A DNA stretch of 11,202 nt from assembly GCA_022572905.1 (NCBI GenBank), contig JACZUZ010000024.1:1-11202 (forward strand), in the 5' to 3' direction. Each line of letters begins with the position of its first letter. Position 1 is the stretch's first letter. Source of the stretch: Candidatus Zixiibacteriota bacterium (GTDB lineage: Bacteria; Zixibacteria; MSB-5A5; GN15; JACZUZ01). A program made the position numbers and the translations under genes. Under the pieces are notes generated by a model, which saw only the letters and a program-made list of their open reading frames with translations, was not told where the DNA came from and searched no databases. Shown here in pieces: positions 1-7,698 of this stretch.

Positions 1-696
1 CGTACCACCTATATTATAGATCATCCCGGGTTTGAAATTCTGACATACTTTGGCCAGAGTCGGAATAAAATCGTCGATGTACATGAATACTCGACTGTAT
101 CCTTCATATACCTGGTATGGAATTCCCATTAAGGCTCGATAACAAAACAGGCACACGACAGAGCGATAATGGTGATATCTCTCTCCCGGTCCATAGGCGT
201 TGAAAAACCGCAGACGCACGATCTGCGAATCATAGCGGCGCTCGAAATTCATAATCTGGACTTCATTCACCCATTTGCTTGTAGCGTAATCATTCTGCTG
301 AACAATCGCATGCTTCATAGGAAAATCTTCCGTTAGGATATCATCATGATTATCACCGTAAATTTCAGATGACGAGGCGAAAATGAGCTTGAATCCTTTA
401 CGTTTCTGCCATTCCAGAATATTGCGCGTCCCGATAACATTAGTTTCCCATAGCGTATCGTAGTACTCTTCACCGTTAATGCGGCCAAATTCCGCCGCGA
501 GATGGTAGACATAATCGTAATCTTGTTCAAATACTCTTTCAAGTTGACGATAATTACTAACATTCGCGCGAAAATAATTTTCTCCAGCCTGGTGCTGGAG
601 GTCCGCTCCCCAAACTTCATGCCCCTGACGCTTTAAGTAGGTTACAAGCGGTCGACCAAGAGTTCCCATGCATCCGGTAACAAGTATTTTCGACAT
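1..696 (-). CDS. NAD-dependent sugar epimerase/dehydratase (extended SDR family), C-terminus cut by window edge
   Basis: This is the first 232 residues of a nucleotide-sugar epimerase or dehydratase; it runs off base 1 without a stop. A Rossmann fold is visible: VTGCMGTLG at residues 6-14 is the GxxGxxG dinucleotide loop, Asp32 ends the second strand as in NAD(P) binders, and HLAAE sits at 65-69. The active site shows SSSEIYG at 108-114 and Y137-A-T-S-K141, the YxxxK pair. RFFNAYGPGE (163-172) and YIDDF (206-210) match the substrate side of the UDP-sugar epimerase group. The ATG at 696 has GAGGAG seven bases upstream, which fixes the start. The gene follows the methyltransferase by 46 bases and is probably cotranscribed with it. 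The exact sugar (GalE-like, dTDP-glucose dehydratase-like or other) cannot be told. A nucleotide-sugar supply role for the neighbouring glycosyltransferase is inferred. Confidence 0.93.
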   Translation of the reverse strand, partial: MSKILVTGCMGTLGRPLVTYLKRQGHEVWGADLQHQAGENYFRANVSNYRQLERVFEQDYDYVYHLAAEFGRINGEEYYDTLWETNVIGTRNILEWQKRKGFKLIFASSSEIYGDNHDDILTEDFPMKHAIVQQNDYATSKWVNEVQIMNFERRYDSQIVRLRFFNAYGPGERYHHYRSVVCLFCYRALMGIPYQVYEGYSRVFMYIDDFIPTLAKVCQNFKPGMIYNIGGT

Positions 697-742
697 CTCA
701 AATCTCCTCAATTTCTATTTACTAAAAGCTTTCTCAATCTCG

Positions 743-1318
743 CTAGATTCTTTTGACAGCTATCAGCGCCCGTGGATCGACGCTACTCTTATCATCGAAA
801 AACTCTTCAAGCACTTCGACTGCGTAACCGCGCTCCTCAAATTCACGCGGATCCCATTGGCTTCTGTGCTTTTGATATTCATCCCCACCGAGACCAAACG
901 CGTCACCTTCCTGCGGATGATTCCCGACCGGGCAGTGCACCAGCACAGTTTGACGTGCAATACTCTCAATCATATTAAGTAGGGAAAAAGCATCACTCTT
1001 TTCCAGATGCTCAATGAAATCAACCATCATTACACCGTCGAAAGATTTCTCCGGGAACATTTTGGCCGCATCAAGAGCGTTGGCGTGAATTGGAATTACA
1101 TATCTGTCACAAATTCTACGCTCTATATATGGTTTATGAATCTCCACACCCACTCGTGTATCGCATTTTAGCGCGCCAATCATTTCAAAATGTCCGGCGC
1201 CCAATTCCAGAACCGATTTACAAAATTGCATTTGCTTTTGAACAGTTTTGATGATCTGACCACGCTTTGAATCGGGATCGCATATTGTGGCCACTACTGT
1301 TTCTGTTGTCATAGGCAT
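743..1318 (-). CDS. Class I SAM-dependent methyltransferase, 191 aa
   Basis: A small stand-alone methyltransferase of the Rossmann-like class I type. VLELGAGHFE at residues 36-45 is the SAM-binding motif I. Glu59, in VGVEIHKPY, is placed to bind the SAM ribose. ALDAAKMFPEKSFDGVMMVD (81-100) followed by FIEHLEK matches the post-strand-4 'D-x-I-E-H-L' signature of the Methyltransf_11/23 type. The end of the domain has EYQKHRSQWDPREFEERGY, a pattern common in methyltransferases of polysaccharide clusters. Two in-frame ATGs lie at 1318 and 1312, and neither has a clear Shine-Dalgarno, so the start is uncertain by two codons. The gene sits 37 bases after the large glycosyltransferase and 46 before the epimerase, suggesting a sugar or glycan substrate; this is inferred from context. 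No membrane segment or signal peptide is seen, so it should be cytoplasmic. Confidence 0.88.
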   Translation of the reverse strand: MPMTTETVVATICDPDSKRGQIIKTVQKQMQFCKSVLELGAGHFEMIGALKCDTRVGVEIHKPYIERRICDRYVIPIHANALDAAKMFPEKSFDGVMMVDFIEHLEKSDAFSLLNMIESIARQTVLVHCPVGNHPQEGDAFGLGGDEYQKHRSQWDPREFEERGYAVEVLEEFFDDKSSVDPRALIAVKRI

Positions 1319-1355
1319 ACTGTTCTTTATTTCATTTACTTGACTGCGCGGAGGC

Positions 1356-4300
1356 TCAATCCAGGATTGCGTTAATTAATTGGTTAACCAGTCGTGACGG
1401 ATGCCAATATGTTCGCATCCAGTCGTAAGTTTCTTTTCTCTTTTCAAAAAGAGCATCTGGGTCGTCCAGATACTTCTTGATCGCCGCCTTCAATTGGTCT
1501 TCATCTGAGACTATGTCCCAGGGTAGCTGATCAGTTCCAAGCGATTCGCTTATCATTCTAATCGCGTCTTTGTCCAGGTGAACCATGTTGGCCAGTCCCA
1601 GCGCAGAATTCTCAAGGGAGCCCATGCAGTAGTAGCCGTCATTAACTTGCATTTGGTCGAGACCTATATGTGCCTTGCGCTTCAGAGCCAGCGCCTGTTC
1701 GTAAGACAGTCCCGATTTGATTACCAGCGACAGATTTGAATATTCCGGCATCAAACGCCGAACGGCCTGTTCAAGTTCAAATGAATTCTTAATCACCGGA
1801 TCTGTTGGAGTTTGAGCAACGAGTGTTTTCTCCGTATCTCCTATTCTCTCGATCGTTCTTGAATATCTCGGCGCGTCTATGTCGAGCCAAGTCGGAACAT
1901 GACGCGCATCCGGCCAACGACGTTTCAGATCTATTTGACCTGTCATAATTTTCCATTTTTTCTCATTATGGTAATAGTTCCAGTACCAATCTGCATTCTT
2001 GCGCGTCGCTGTTGAACCGAAGAAAAATGCTACGCATTCTTTGTCTTTCCTTTGTGTATACTCACGCCAATCGAGTTGTCCCCAGAAGAGATGATCGGTG
2101 TCATCGCTGCGTGTGGTTGCCAGCGACATTTTAGAATAGGTACAGGCCGAAAATACAAGCACATCAGCTCTTTCCGCCAGATCGCGCAGACGCTCTTCTT
2201 CAGAGGGAAGAAGGGTGTCGTTCGCTTCTTCCTGTCCAGACAAGCCTATTCGTCGCAGTGTTATATCTTTGTCAAACCCGCGAGAGTCTCTAAAAGTCAC
2301 TACTCGGCACAAATGCTCCGTATACCGATTGATTGCTCTGGCGTTCATAGCGGCGTTTCCGCAGGGGTCCATTGCGCCAATCCAAAGGATTCTCTTACCT
2401 CCCGGCTTTTCTTCTGGAAAATCAGGATCAACGCCCATACCCAGGCGTTCGATGTCGCCCATTGCGCTTGAGCTTGTCTCAACTCCGTTTGAACAAGTGT
2501 TCACGGCTGATATGATACAGTCTTCCTTTTCAAAGTATTCGCGCATATATTTCACATACTCTATCTTCGCTTTGGGAATATCCGCCTGATTCGAAACTTG
2601 ATCGGGATGGATTCGATAGTAGACCAACGGTTTTGGAATAAACCCGAACCGAAAATGATAACCCATCTTATGCCACAGGGCGCCATCTGCTCCATAACCT
2701 ATCTTTCCACCCAACTCCTCATCGAAGTAACCAATCTTCGCAAGGTTTGACTTGCGAAACAACACCGAACATCCGTGAATCGGATTGCCCTCAAACATTT
2801 TTTCGGCGAAGCCGTCATTTTCCAGAGGCTTAACTTTCGCCTGGCTCGTGATTTTGGAATCCGAAGTGATATAGAAGAAGTCGCTATATAACCATCCCAG
2901 CTCTGGCTTATTTGCAAGAACCTTAATACCTTCCCATACTTTGTCGGGATGGTATGCGTCATCTGATGACAACCATGAAATATACTCCCCCGAACTATTC
3001 TTGATTCCGGTATTAAGAGCCGCAGAAACTCCGCGGTTTTGTTTGTGCTTGACAACTTTGATCTTTGCCCCAAATTGGTTCAATACGTCCATCGAGTTGT
3101 CTGTTGAACCATCATCCACAACTATTATCTCGCAATGCGGATAAGTTTGCTTAAGCGCTGACGAAATAGCTTCCCCCAGATACTTGGCGCCATTGAATGT
3201 CGGTATTATAATAGATACCAATCCAAGATTAACGCTTTTGTCATCGCTGGACATGCTCTTGTCGATGATTTCTGCGACTTCTTTTTCAACTATCCTTAAT
3301 TGTTTTGGAAGTGTAAACTTTTCCTCAATTATGTATCTGCACTGACGCCCAAGTTCGGTTCGGTTTGCCTTCATGAATTTCTGGACAAGACCAAGACATT
3401 CATCAGGGTCGCGAAATCGAAATTCGTCCGGATAGATATTCTCTGATCCAAACCAGTCATGCACCAGCGGAATAATTCCGGAGGCCATGCCCTCCGCTAT
3501 GCTAAGGTGGAACGACTCAAATAACGAAGTCGATATTACGAAATCCATATTCTCCATGAATTTCGGCATATCTTCTATCCAACCGTGGTAACGGACGGGC
3601 AATTTCATTTTTCCGGCCATATCGCGCATGTAAAGGTCTATTCGCGCATCCTGGCCCTCGCCCGCTATGTGAAGTTCAAACTCAGAATCCCAGTCGTGAA
3701 TCTTCTTGAAAACATAGAGTAAAAGCTGGGGGTTTTTCTTGTAATTAATATAACCGATACTTGCGATTCTCTTACCGTATTTCTTTTCATTTGGAATATG
3801 AAACTTTTCAATGTCAATTGAATTAGGAATGACAACCTTTTTCAATTCGCCTGGAAGTCTGTTCTGAGTTAGCGTTTTAACGGATTCATTGACAAATATT
3901 ATCTTGTCTACCTTGCTCCAGTCGACTTGTTCTGGAAAGTTGGTGAAGGCCTCATAGCTATGCAGGCGACAGATAATTGGACAGAGTTTTGGAATATGTC
4001 TGGTCGCCATAATCAGAAGCGAATCACACCATTCGAACCAGGCCAGGTCGCACCATTGGAGCGCTTCTTGCATTTGATTGGCGTTCCCGCCTTGAATTAG
4101 ACGAACTTCGTTATTTTCTGCGAAGTGACTTTGAATGTCTCTTACGAAAGAATCTTGTGTTGCGAAGAAAGCTATTTTTATTCCTGCGACCAAACTGTTG
4201 AGATTTTCGGTGTCGATTTGGCGTACCGTTCGCTGCGTAGAAATTTCTTCTGAAATATCCGCTGATGTGGAATCAGTCGTACTCGGGCTGATGCTCCTGG

Positions 4301-4895
4301 CGCTGGCTAATTTCTTACGCAAATCTCTGAGCCGCGCGTCGTCCGGCGTTGATTTAAGCCATTCCTTAGTAAGACTGTAAGCCCGGTCCAGATCGGCGTC
4401 TTTCATCAAAGATTCCAGCAGGTTTATTCTGGCCTGGCTGTTGGTATTATCGCGTCTGAGAGACTCTTCAAATTTCTTTCTCGCGGTGGTCGCATCACCC
4501 ATTTCCAGGTAAACCACACCGAGATCGTTCAACATGGATGCGTCTCCGATACCCCTCTCCAGCGCTGACTCATATATCTTGGCGGCTACTTTCGCCTCTC
4601 CGGAATTTATCTTCAAAAGAGCGAGATTATGGTACGCGTCCGAATTGTTAGGGTCAACTCGTTTCGCCGCCTCAAACCAGGTCTCCGCCTCAGCAATTCT
4701 ATTGAGTGTAATCGCTGCGCAACCGATTACTACTCGCACGTTGGAGTCATCAGGCAGTGATTCAGTGATCTTAGCCAAAATCGGGTACGCTTCAAGGGTA
4801 TTGCCATTTGAAAGCAATTGGCTGACGCGATTGACTAGACAGTTTAGTTCATCTGTTTTGCTTGTGTTCTTATTGATCAGCGTCTGATTAGTCAT
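1356..4895 (-). CDS. TPR protein with three glycosyltransferase modules (GT4-like, GT2, GT-B-like), 1179 aa
   Basis: A very large, apparently cytoplasmic glycosyltransferase. Residues about 15-200 form TPR-like helical repeats (for example EAETWFEAAKRVDPNN and ARKKFEESLRRDN). Residues about 237-545 look like a GT-B enzyme of the GT4 type: RIASIGYINYKKNP, LHIAGEGQD and HGWIEDMPKFM lead to E460...E468 in ESFHLSIAEG, the EX7E motif. Residues about 558-790 are a GT2 (GT-A) domain: VSIIIPTFNGAKYL, VVDDGSTD (Asp594-Asp595), LSSDDAY (Asp645-Asp646) as metal-binding site, and GADGALW (Asp737) where GT2 enzymes carry the catalytic acid. Residues about 833-1179 resemble another GT-B enzyme: RILWIGAMDPCGNA, VAQTPTDPVIKNS, then AHIGLDQMQ and MGSLENSALG with Glu1095 in the donor-binding position. 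It starts 11 bases after fliW with no good Shine-Dalgarno, which suggests coupling. Flagellin glycosylation is plausible from position; cell-surface polysaccharide synthesis is the alternative. Confidence 0.93.
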   Translation of the reverse strand: MTNQTLINKNTSKTDELNCLVNRVSQLLSNGNTLEAYPILAKITESLPDDSNVRVVIGCAAITLNRIAEAETWFEAAKRVDPNNSDAYHNLALLKINSGEAKVAAKIYESALERGIGDASMLNDLGVVYLEMGDATTARKKFEESLRRDNTNSQARINLLESLMKDADLDRAYSLTKEWLKSTPDDARLRDLRKKLASARSISPSTTDSTSADISEEISTQRTVRQIDTENLNSLVAGIKIAFFATQDSFVRDIQSHFAENNEVRLIQGGNANQMQEALQWCDLAWFEWCDSLLIMATRHIPKLCPIICRLHSYEAFTNFPEQVDWSKVDKIIFVNESVKTLTQNRLPGELKKVVIPNSIDIEKFHIPNEKKYGKRIASIGYINYKKNPQLLLYVFKKIHDWDSEFELHIAGEGQDARIDLYMRDMAGKMKLPVRYHGWIEDMPKFMENMDFVISTSLFESFHLSIAEGMASGIIPLVHDWFGSENIYPDEFRFRDPDECLGLVQKFMKANRTELGRQCRYIIEEKFTLPKQLRIVEKEVAEIIDKSMSSDDKSVNLGLVSIIIPTFNGAKYLGEAISSALKQTYPHCEIIVVDDGSTDNSMDVLNQFGAKIKVVKHKQNRGVSAALNTGIKNSSGEYISWLSSDDAYHPDKVWEGIKVLANKPELGWLYSDFFYITSDSKITSQAKVKPLENDGFAEKMFEGNPIHGCSVLFRKSNLAKIGYFDEELGGKIGYGADGALWHKMGYHFRFGFIPKPLVYYRIHPDQVSNQADIPKAKIEYVKYMREYFEKEDCIISAVNTCSNGVETSSSAMGDIERLGMGVDPDFPEEKPGGKRILWIGAMDPCGNAAMNARAINRYTEHLCRVVTFRDSRGFDKDITLRRIGLSGQEEANDTLLPSEEERLRDLAERADVLVFSACTYSKMSLATTRSDDTDHLFWGQLDWREYTQRKDKECVAFFFGSTATRKNADWYWNYYHNEKKWKIMTGQIDLKRRWPDARHVPTWLDIDAPRYSRTIERIGDTEKTLVAQTPTDPVIKNSFELEQAVRRLMPEYSNLSLVIKSGLSYEQALALKRKAHIGLDQMQVNDGYYCMGSLENSALGLANMVHLDKDAIRMISESLGTDQLPWDIVSDEDQLKAAIKKYLDDPDALFEKRKETYDWMRTYWHPSRLVNQLINAILD

Positions 4896-4906
4896 ATTTT
4901 GTGCGC

Positions 4907-5386
4907 CTACACGCGTGACACTTCTACCTGACGGGTAGATATGTCCTTTTCGTCGGTTGTGAATAGGGGCTGCGCAACACTGTAGTGAGAGTTGACCATT
5001 ACGAGTTGCTTGGCTCTGCGGTTTTCTATATTGATCAGGACGGGACCTTGTAAATTCACCGTCACATTTTTAGGATTTTCAGCCACCGTGACTATTACAT
5101 ATGTTTCGATTTTCGACAGGTCCGAGCAATCGATATCCTCGAGTTCGCGCGGATGAGTTTCAACGAGGTAATCCGGATAAAAAAGAGTTGGATTCAACAC
5201 TACAAAAGCAACCTCCGGCTCGTCCAGCGATTGTAGCCACATAAACGGATCGGACTCTTCTCTTTCCAGCAGGCAAAACTTTCGAAGATTTTCAAATCCC
5301 AAAATTGGTTTAACAAGCGTAATTACTAGGTCTTCGTCTGTCTGAACCGTCCCGAAACGGGAGGTTTCTATACTCAATTGTCCCAC
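4907..5386 (-). CDS. fliW: FliW, flagellar assembly factor and CsrA antagonist
   Basis: FliW is a cytoplasmic protein that binds either flagellin or CsrA. When flagellin is exported, FliW is freed and sequesters CsrA, relieving translational repression. The 159 residues fit the family length. The hallmark stretch runs from ILGFENLRKFCLL (28-40) through PFMWLQSLDEPEVAFVVLNP (47-66), then PDYLVE. VIVTVAENPKNVTVNLQGPV (97-116) with LIN following is the conserved second half. The start is a GTG at 5386; AGGGAGG ends four bases before it, a slightly short spacing. The next in-frame candidate, a TTG at codon 4, is spaced too far. The gene lies 39 bases after flgL and 11 before the glycosyltransferase. 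csrA is in the same operon but separated from it by flgL and a small gene, whereas the two are often adjacent. Confidence 0.96.
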   Translation of the reverse strand: MGQLSIETSRFGTVQTDEDLVITLVKPILGFENLRKFCLLEREESDPFMWLQSLDEPEVAFVVLNPTLFYPDYLVETHPRELEDIDCSDLSKIETYVIVTVAENPKNVTVNLQGPVLINIENRRAKQLVMVNSHYSVAQPLFTTDEKDISTRQVEVSRV

Positions 5387-5389
5387 GGA

Positions 5390-5400
5390 GCCTCCCTGTT
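5390..5400 (-). promoter_or_regulatory. fliW ribosome-binding site with a CsrA-like GGA motif
   Basis: Read on the minus strand this is AACAGGGAGGC just before the fliW GTG. It is the only Shine-Dalgarno for fliW. Its ACAGGGA core equals the ACARGGA core of the published CsrA consensus (RUACARGGAUGU), and a G follows at the right offset. Ribosome-binding sites are GGA-rich anyway, so the overlap may be chance. No flanking stem was identified. Confidence 0.4.
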
Positions 5401-5425
5401 AGATTGTTTCTTCATTTCATGCGCC

Positions 5426-7363
5426 CTATCTTAAGAAATCAAGCAAGCTTGGTTGAATAATTTTTGCTGTGGCAATCAGGCTTGCCTGGTAATTGTTTTC
5501 TTTCGTGGCCAAACGAGTTATTAACTCAGCTATGTCAGCATCTTCGACTTCACTCAATAGAGTCACCAATCCGAATTCCATATTACTCAACCTCCGGCCA
5601 ATGCTCTCAAGAGATATGTGTTTGGAGCCTATAGAGCCGCGAAGACCAAGGAGTTTATTCATACCCAACCGGATTACCTCAAGCGCTTTTTCCACCCGAT
5701 CAACTTTAATAGATCCGGAAGTTGGGTCATCCAGCAGATTCTTGAAGAGAAGCGTAGCGCCAATCAGGTCGGACGCTCCAAAAATCCCTATGTCCCACGC
5801 CGTACTTCCTGATCCAATATCCTCGATCATGAAAGAGTCAACTGTTGAGTTCGTTTCAACCTGAATCCCTGTTTTCAGCGCGTTGATCGAAGCGGTAACA
5901 TTAAGCCCACTTGTGTTAATTGCGTTAATGATATCACCAACAGTGTTAATTCCTGTGGCTCCCAAATCTAGTACTCTTAAATCAGTTCCCTGCGACATTC
6001 GTATTTGCCCCAGCGTACCGACATGGCCATTTCTTAACAACGACACCGGCGATGTTAGAGTAAGGATCGGGTTCAAATCATCTCCTGCGAAATCTCCTTT
6101 GAATGATCCGAGTATCCCTAAATCGGCGGCGCTTTGCCCCGCGCCCTCTGTAACGGTAAAATCAGGAAGAGGGGACATATCCCTTCCGTTGAGAATTGGA
6201 TTTATTGGACCACTCAGCCCGAGATTAGACGCTGTCGTCTGTCCCGCATCTGTCTCACTAATAAATAAATTGAGCGCAACTCCGTTTGCGTCTGTGATAT
6301 TTATCCCTGTGCCAGCGCCATTTATCGCCGCTGTTACATTACTCACGCCGGCGGCGGTAAGTTGAGAGTTGATCGCGTTTAAAACATCGCTAATATTAGT
6401 AGCGCTTGAGATATCAATTTCAACGTCAATAGAATTGTCGCTGTTGTGTATTCTGAATGTACCGGGATCAAGATCAATACCCGTTCCACCATTAAGGTTA
6501 TCCAGATTCGTGCTCAAGGATATTTGATTCGAGGGAATCGCGATCAAGTGGATGTTTCGATCTGGTCCTACTTGCGCCGTTAAATTTGTAATACCGGCAG
6601 CCGCCAAATCTGTGTTTATTATTCCGATAATATCATCCACTGTTGTCGGCGGACCGACGCTCAGATCGATTGTGGCGATTATCCCCAGATTGTTGTCTGT
6701 TATGGTGAACTGACTTAAATCAACCCCAAGTCCGGAATTGAGTTCGATTATCGGCGTCGTTCCCGCTACTCCAACGCGAAGATCATTCTCCGAGCCTATT
6801 ACACTGAGTGGCTTGAGAAGAGTTTCAGCCGCGTTGATATTCACTTGTGGCTGTGTATTTTGATCGGCTTCGATTTTTATTGCCCCAAAATCTCCGACAT
6901 AGCGAGCGCCGTTGGCGCCAAGCGTAATCGGGCTCGTGGATGTTCTAAACCCGGAATAGATATACCTTCCCTCCAACTGCCCGTTTACAATTTGGAAAAG
7001 ATTGTCAATAACGGACTGAAGTTCAGTGGAAAAACCCAGGCGAACTTCGGGGCTGTTGTTAGTTTCATTGTTTACAGCAAGCCCAATATCCATCGCTTGT
7101 TGCGCAAGATTTTTCAGCTCTCCGAGGTTATTATCATATGTTGCGAGCAGAGTTTTCCCACTTGATATGTTTGTCAGATATTGATTAATGCGTGAAATTT
7201 GAGTTCGATATCCAAGATCCCTCTGAGTGCCTATGGGATCATCCGAAGGTTTGTTGATGCGCCTACCTGTGGACATACTCGTTTGCAGCTCCAGAAAAGC
7301 GGATAGCGATCTTCTCAGGCCAATCAAGGTCTGGTTGGCGATCATTGTATTTGTTACGCGCAT
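5426..7363 (-). CDS. flgL: FlgL, hook-filament junction protein, enlarged (645 aa)
   Basis: FlgL (HAP3) forms the second ring of the hook-filament junction on which the flagellin filament grows; it is exported by the flagellar secretion system. The N-terminal D0/D1 helices are clear: MRVTNTMIANQTLIGLRRSL, then STGRRINKPSDDP (31-43), a strong FlgL/flagellin signature. The C-terminal D0/D1 region is at about 555-645, with EDADIAELITRLATKENNYQ and a final SLLDFLR. Known FlgL proteins are commonly near 300-450 residues; the excess here lies between about 190 and 550. It holds at least three flagellin IN-type motifs plus three 'A-x-D-L-G-I-x-G' stretches. The start ATG at 7363 has AGGAT eight bases upstream. 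The gene sits 84 bases after the small ORF and 39 before fliW. A divergent flagellin is less likely given the lone copy beside flgK. Confidence 0.93.
   Translation of the reverse strand: MRVTNTMIANQTLIGLRRSLSAFLELQTSMSTGRRINKPSDDPIGTQRDLGYRTQISRINQYLTNISSGKTLLATYDNNLGELKNLAQQAMDIGLAVNNETNNSPEVRLGFSTELQSVIDNLFQIVNGQLEGRYIYSGFRTSTSPITLGANGARYVGDFGAIKIEADQNTQPQVNINAAETLLKPLSVIGSENDLRVGVAGTTPIIELNSGLGVDLSQFTITDNNLGIIATIDLSVGPPTTVDDIIGIINTDLAAAGITNLTAQVGPDRNIHLIAIPSNQISLSTNLDNLNGGTGIDLDPGTFRIHNSDNSIDVEIDISSATNISDVLNAINSQLTAAGVSNVTAAINGAGTGINITDANGVALNLFISETDAGQTTASNLGLSGPINPILNGRDMSPLPDFTVTEGAGQSAADLGILGSFKGDFAGDDLNPILTLTSPVSLLRNGHVGTLGQIRMSQGTDLRVLDLGATGINTVGDIINAINTSGLNVTASINALKTGIQVETNSTVDSFMIEDIGSGSTAWDIGIFGASDLIGATLLFKNLLDDPTSGSIKVDRVEKALEVIRLGMNKLLGLRGSIGSKHISLESIGRRLSNMEFGLVTLLSEVEDADIAELITRLATKENNYQASLIATAKIIQPSLLDFLR
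5843..6715 (-). repeat. Three flagellin IN-type repeats encoded within flgL
   Basis: Protein-level repeats in FlgL at about residues 217-275, 300-358 and 451-507. Each has a strand-rich lead (QFTITDNN, GTFRIHNSDN, GQIRMSQG), an aliphatic D-L/D-I-S stretch, then a helix ending in I-I-N or A-I-N (TTVDDIIGIINTDL, NISDVLNAINSQL, TVGDIINAINTSGL), then 'N-(L/V)-T-A-x-(I/V)' and a strand. A second short motif follows the units: TASNLGLSG (377-385), SAADLGILG (411-419) and TAWDIGIFG (521-529). The copies are diverged at the DNA level, so they are old duplications rather than recent tandem repeats. Such motifs are known in flagellins, FlgK and FliD. Confidence 0.75.
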
Positions 7364-7368
7364 TTCTA

Positions 7369-7378
7369 CGATCCTATT
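7369..7378 (-). promoter_or_regulatory. flgL ribosome-binding site with GGA motif
   Basis: On the minus strand this reads AATAGGATCG and includes the AGGAT Shine-Dalgarno eight bases before the flgL ATG. A second GGA (in CTGGAAAA) lies just upstream. The AGGAU core partly fits the CsrA consensus, but the bases before it do not match well. The ribosome-binding role is well supported; a CsrA role is only a possibility. Confidence 0.4.
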
Positions 7379-7447
7379 TTCCAGCGTACGCTTTTGCCAG
7401 GAGACTCAACTCATTAGTTGCGGCAATCCCACTCTGTCACATTCTCT

Positions 7448-7639
7448 TTAGTCGTTGCTTTCCTCATAGAAAACGAATGCCCTGTCTAACCCGCTATCTT
7501 TGAGTTTTTCCATGAGCGCCCTCTTCTCCGCCAGTGAGACAGTCTCTACTTTTGAGCTATTTTCGCTGATGCGAAGCCTGTCTGACTTCCTGTTTCCCGG
7601 ATTACCCGTTGTCTGTCCGTCATTCTCAGTCATGTTCAT
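7448..7639 (-). CDS. Unrecognised 63-residue protein between csrA and flgL
   Basis: I do not recognise this family. The 63 residues are hydrophilic with no signal peptide or membrane segment. Residues 1-20 are polar and glycine/asparagine rich, and probably disordered. SDRLRISENSSK (19-30) is followed by a predicted charged helix (VSLAEKRALMEKLKDSG, 34-50) and LDRAFVFYEES. The 'DRLRIS...' start of the ordered part faintly recalls the 'dkVeIS' stretch of the anti-sigma-28 factor FlgM, but the usual FlgM C-terminal helices cannot be traced, so I do not name it FlgM. The ATG at 7639 overlaps the stop of a possible 14-codon ORF (TAATG) and has only a weak AAAGA upstream; a second ATG is at 7633. 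It lies in the same direction and spacing as its neighbours and fills most of the csrA-flgL gap, which supports it being a real late flagellar gene. Confidence 0.55.
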   Translation of the reverse strand: MNMTENDGQTTGNPGNRKSDRLRISENSSKVETVSLAEKRALMEKLKDSGLDRAFVFYEESND

Positions 7640-7683
7640 TAGTCTTTTGTTACCAATATCCAGGAAGTGTCCTTCGCGTCCAT
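7639..7683 (-). CDS. Possible 14-codon micro-ORF coupled to the small gene
   Basis: An ATG at 7683 opens MDAKDTSWILVTKD and stops in TAATG, sharing a base with the start codon of the 63-residue gene. The arrangement suits translational coupling and could compensate for that gene's weak ribosome-binding site. No good Shine-Dalgarno precedes the micro-ORF itself, and a stop codon lies directly upstream in frame. Such a short ORF may be chance. Confidence 0.2.
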   Translation of the reverse strand: MDAKDTSWILVTKD

Positions 7684-7698
7684 CTATTCTATCGGATT

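Noticed and set aside
743..982. Overlapping frames on both strands at the end of the methyltransferase gene
   Set aside because: The methyltransferase frame carries the SAM motifs; the others are shadows.
2052..2589. Long plus-strand open frames opposite the glycosyltransferase gene
   Set aside because: They are antisense shadows of a gene with clear domain motifs, and their translations have no recognisable family features.
5883..6365. A 160-codon plus-strand open frame opposite flgL
   Set aside because: It lies antisense to the repeat region of flgL, is low in complexity, and has no ribosome-binding site of note.
6748..6755. A perfect sigma-28 -10 box (GCCGATAA) on the minus strand inside flgL
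   Set aside because: No TAAA occurs 15 bases upstream, and it lies in coding sequence, so it is most likely chance.
7407..7420. CAACT-AATG-AGTTG inverted repeat before flgL
   Set aside because: A five-pair AT-rich stem of this size is expected by chance and has no clear position relative to the ribosome-binding site.
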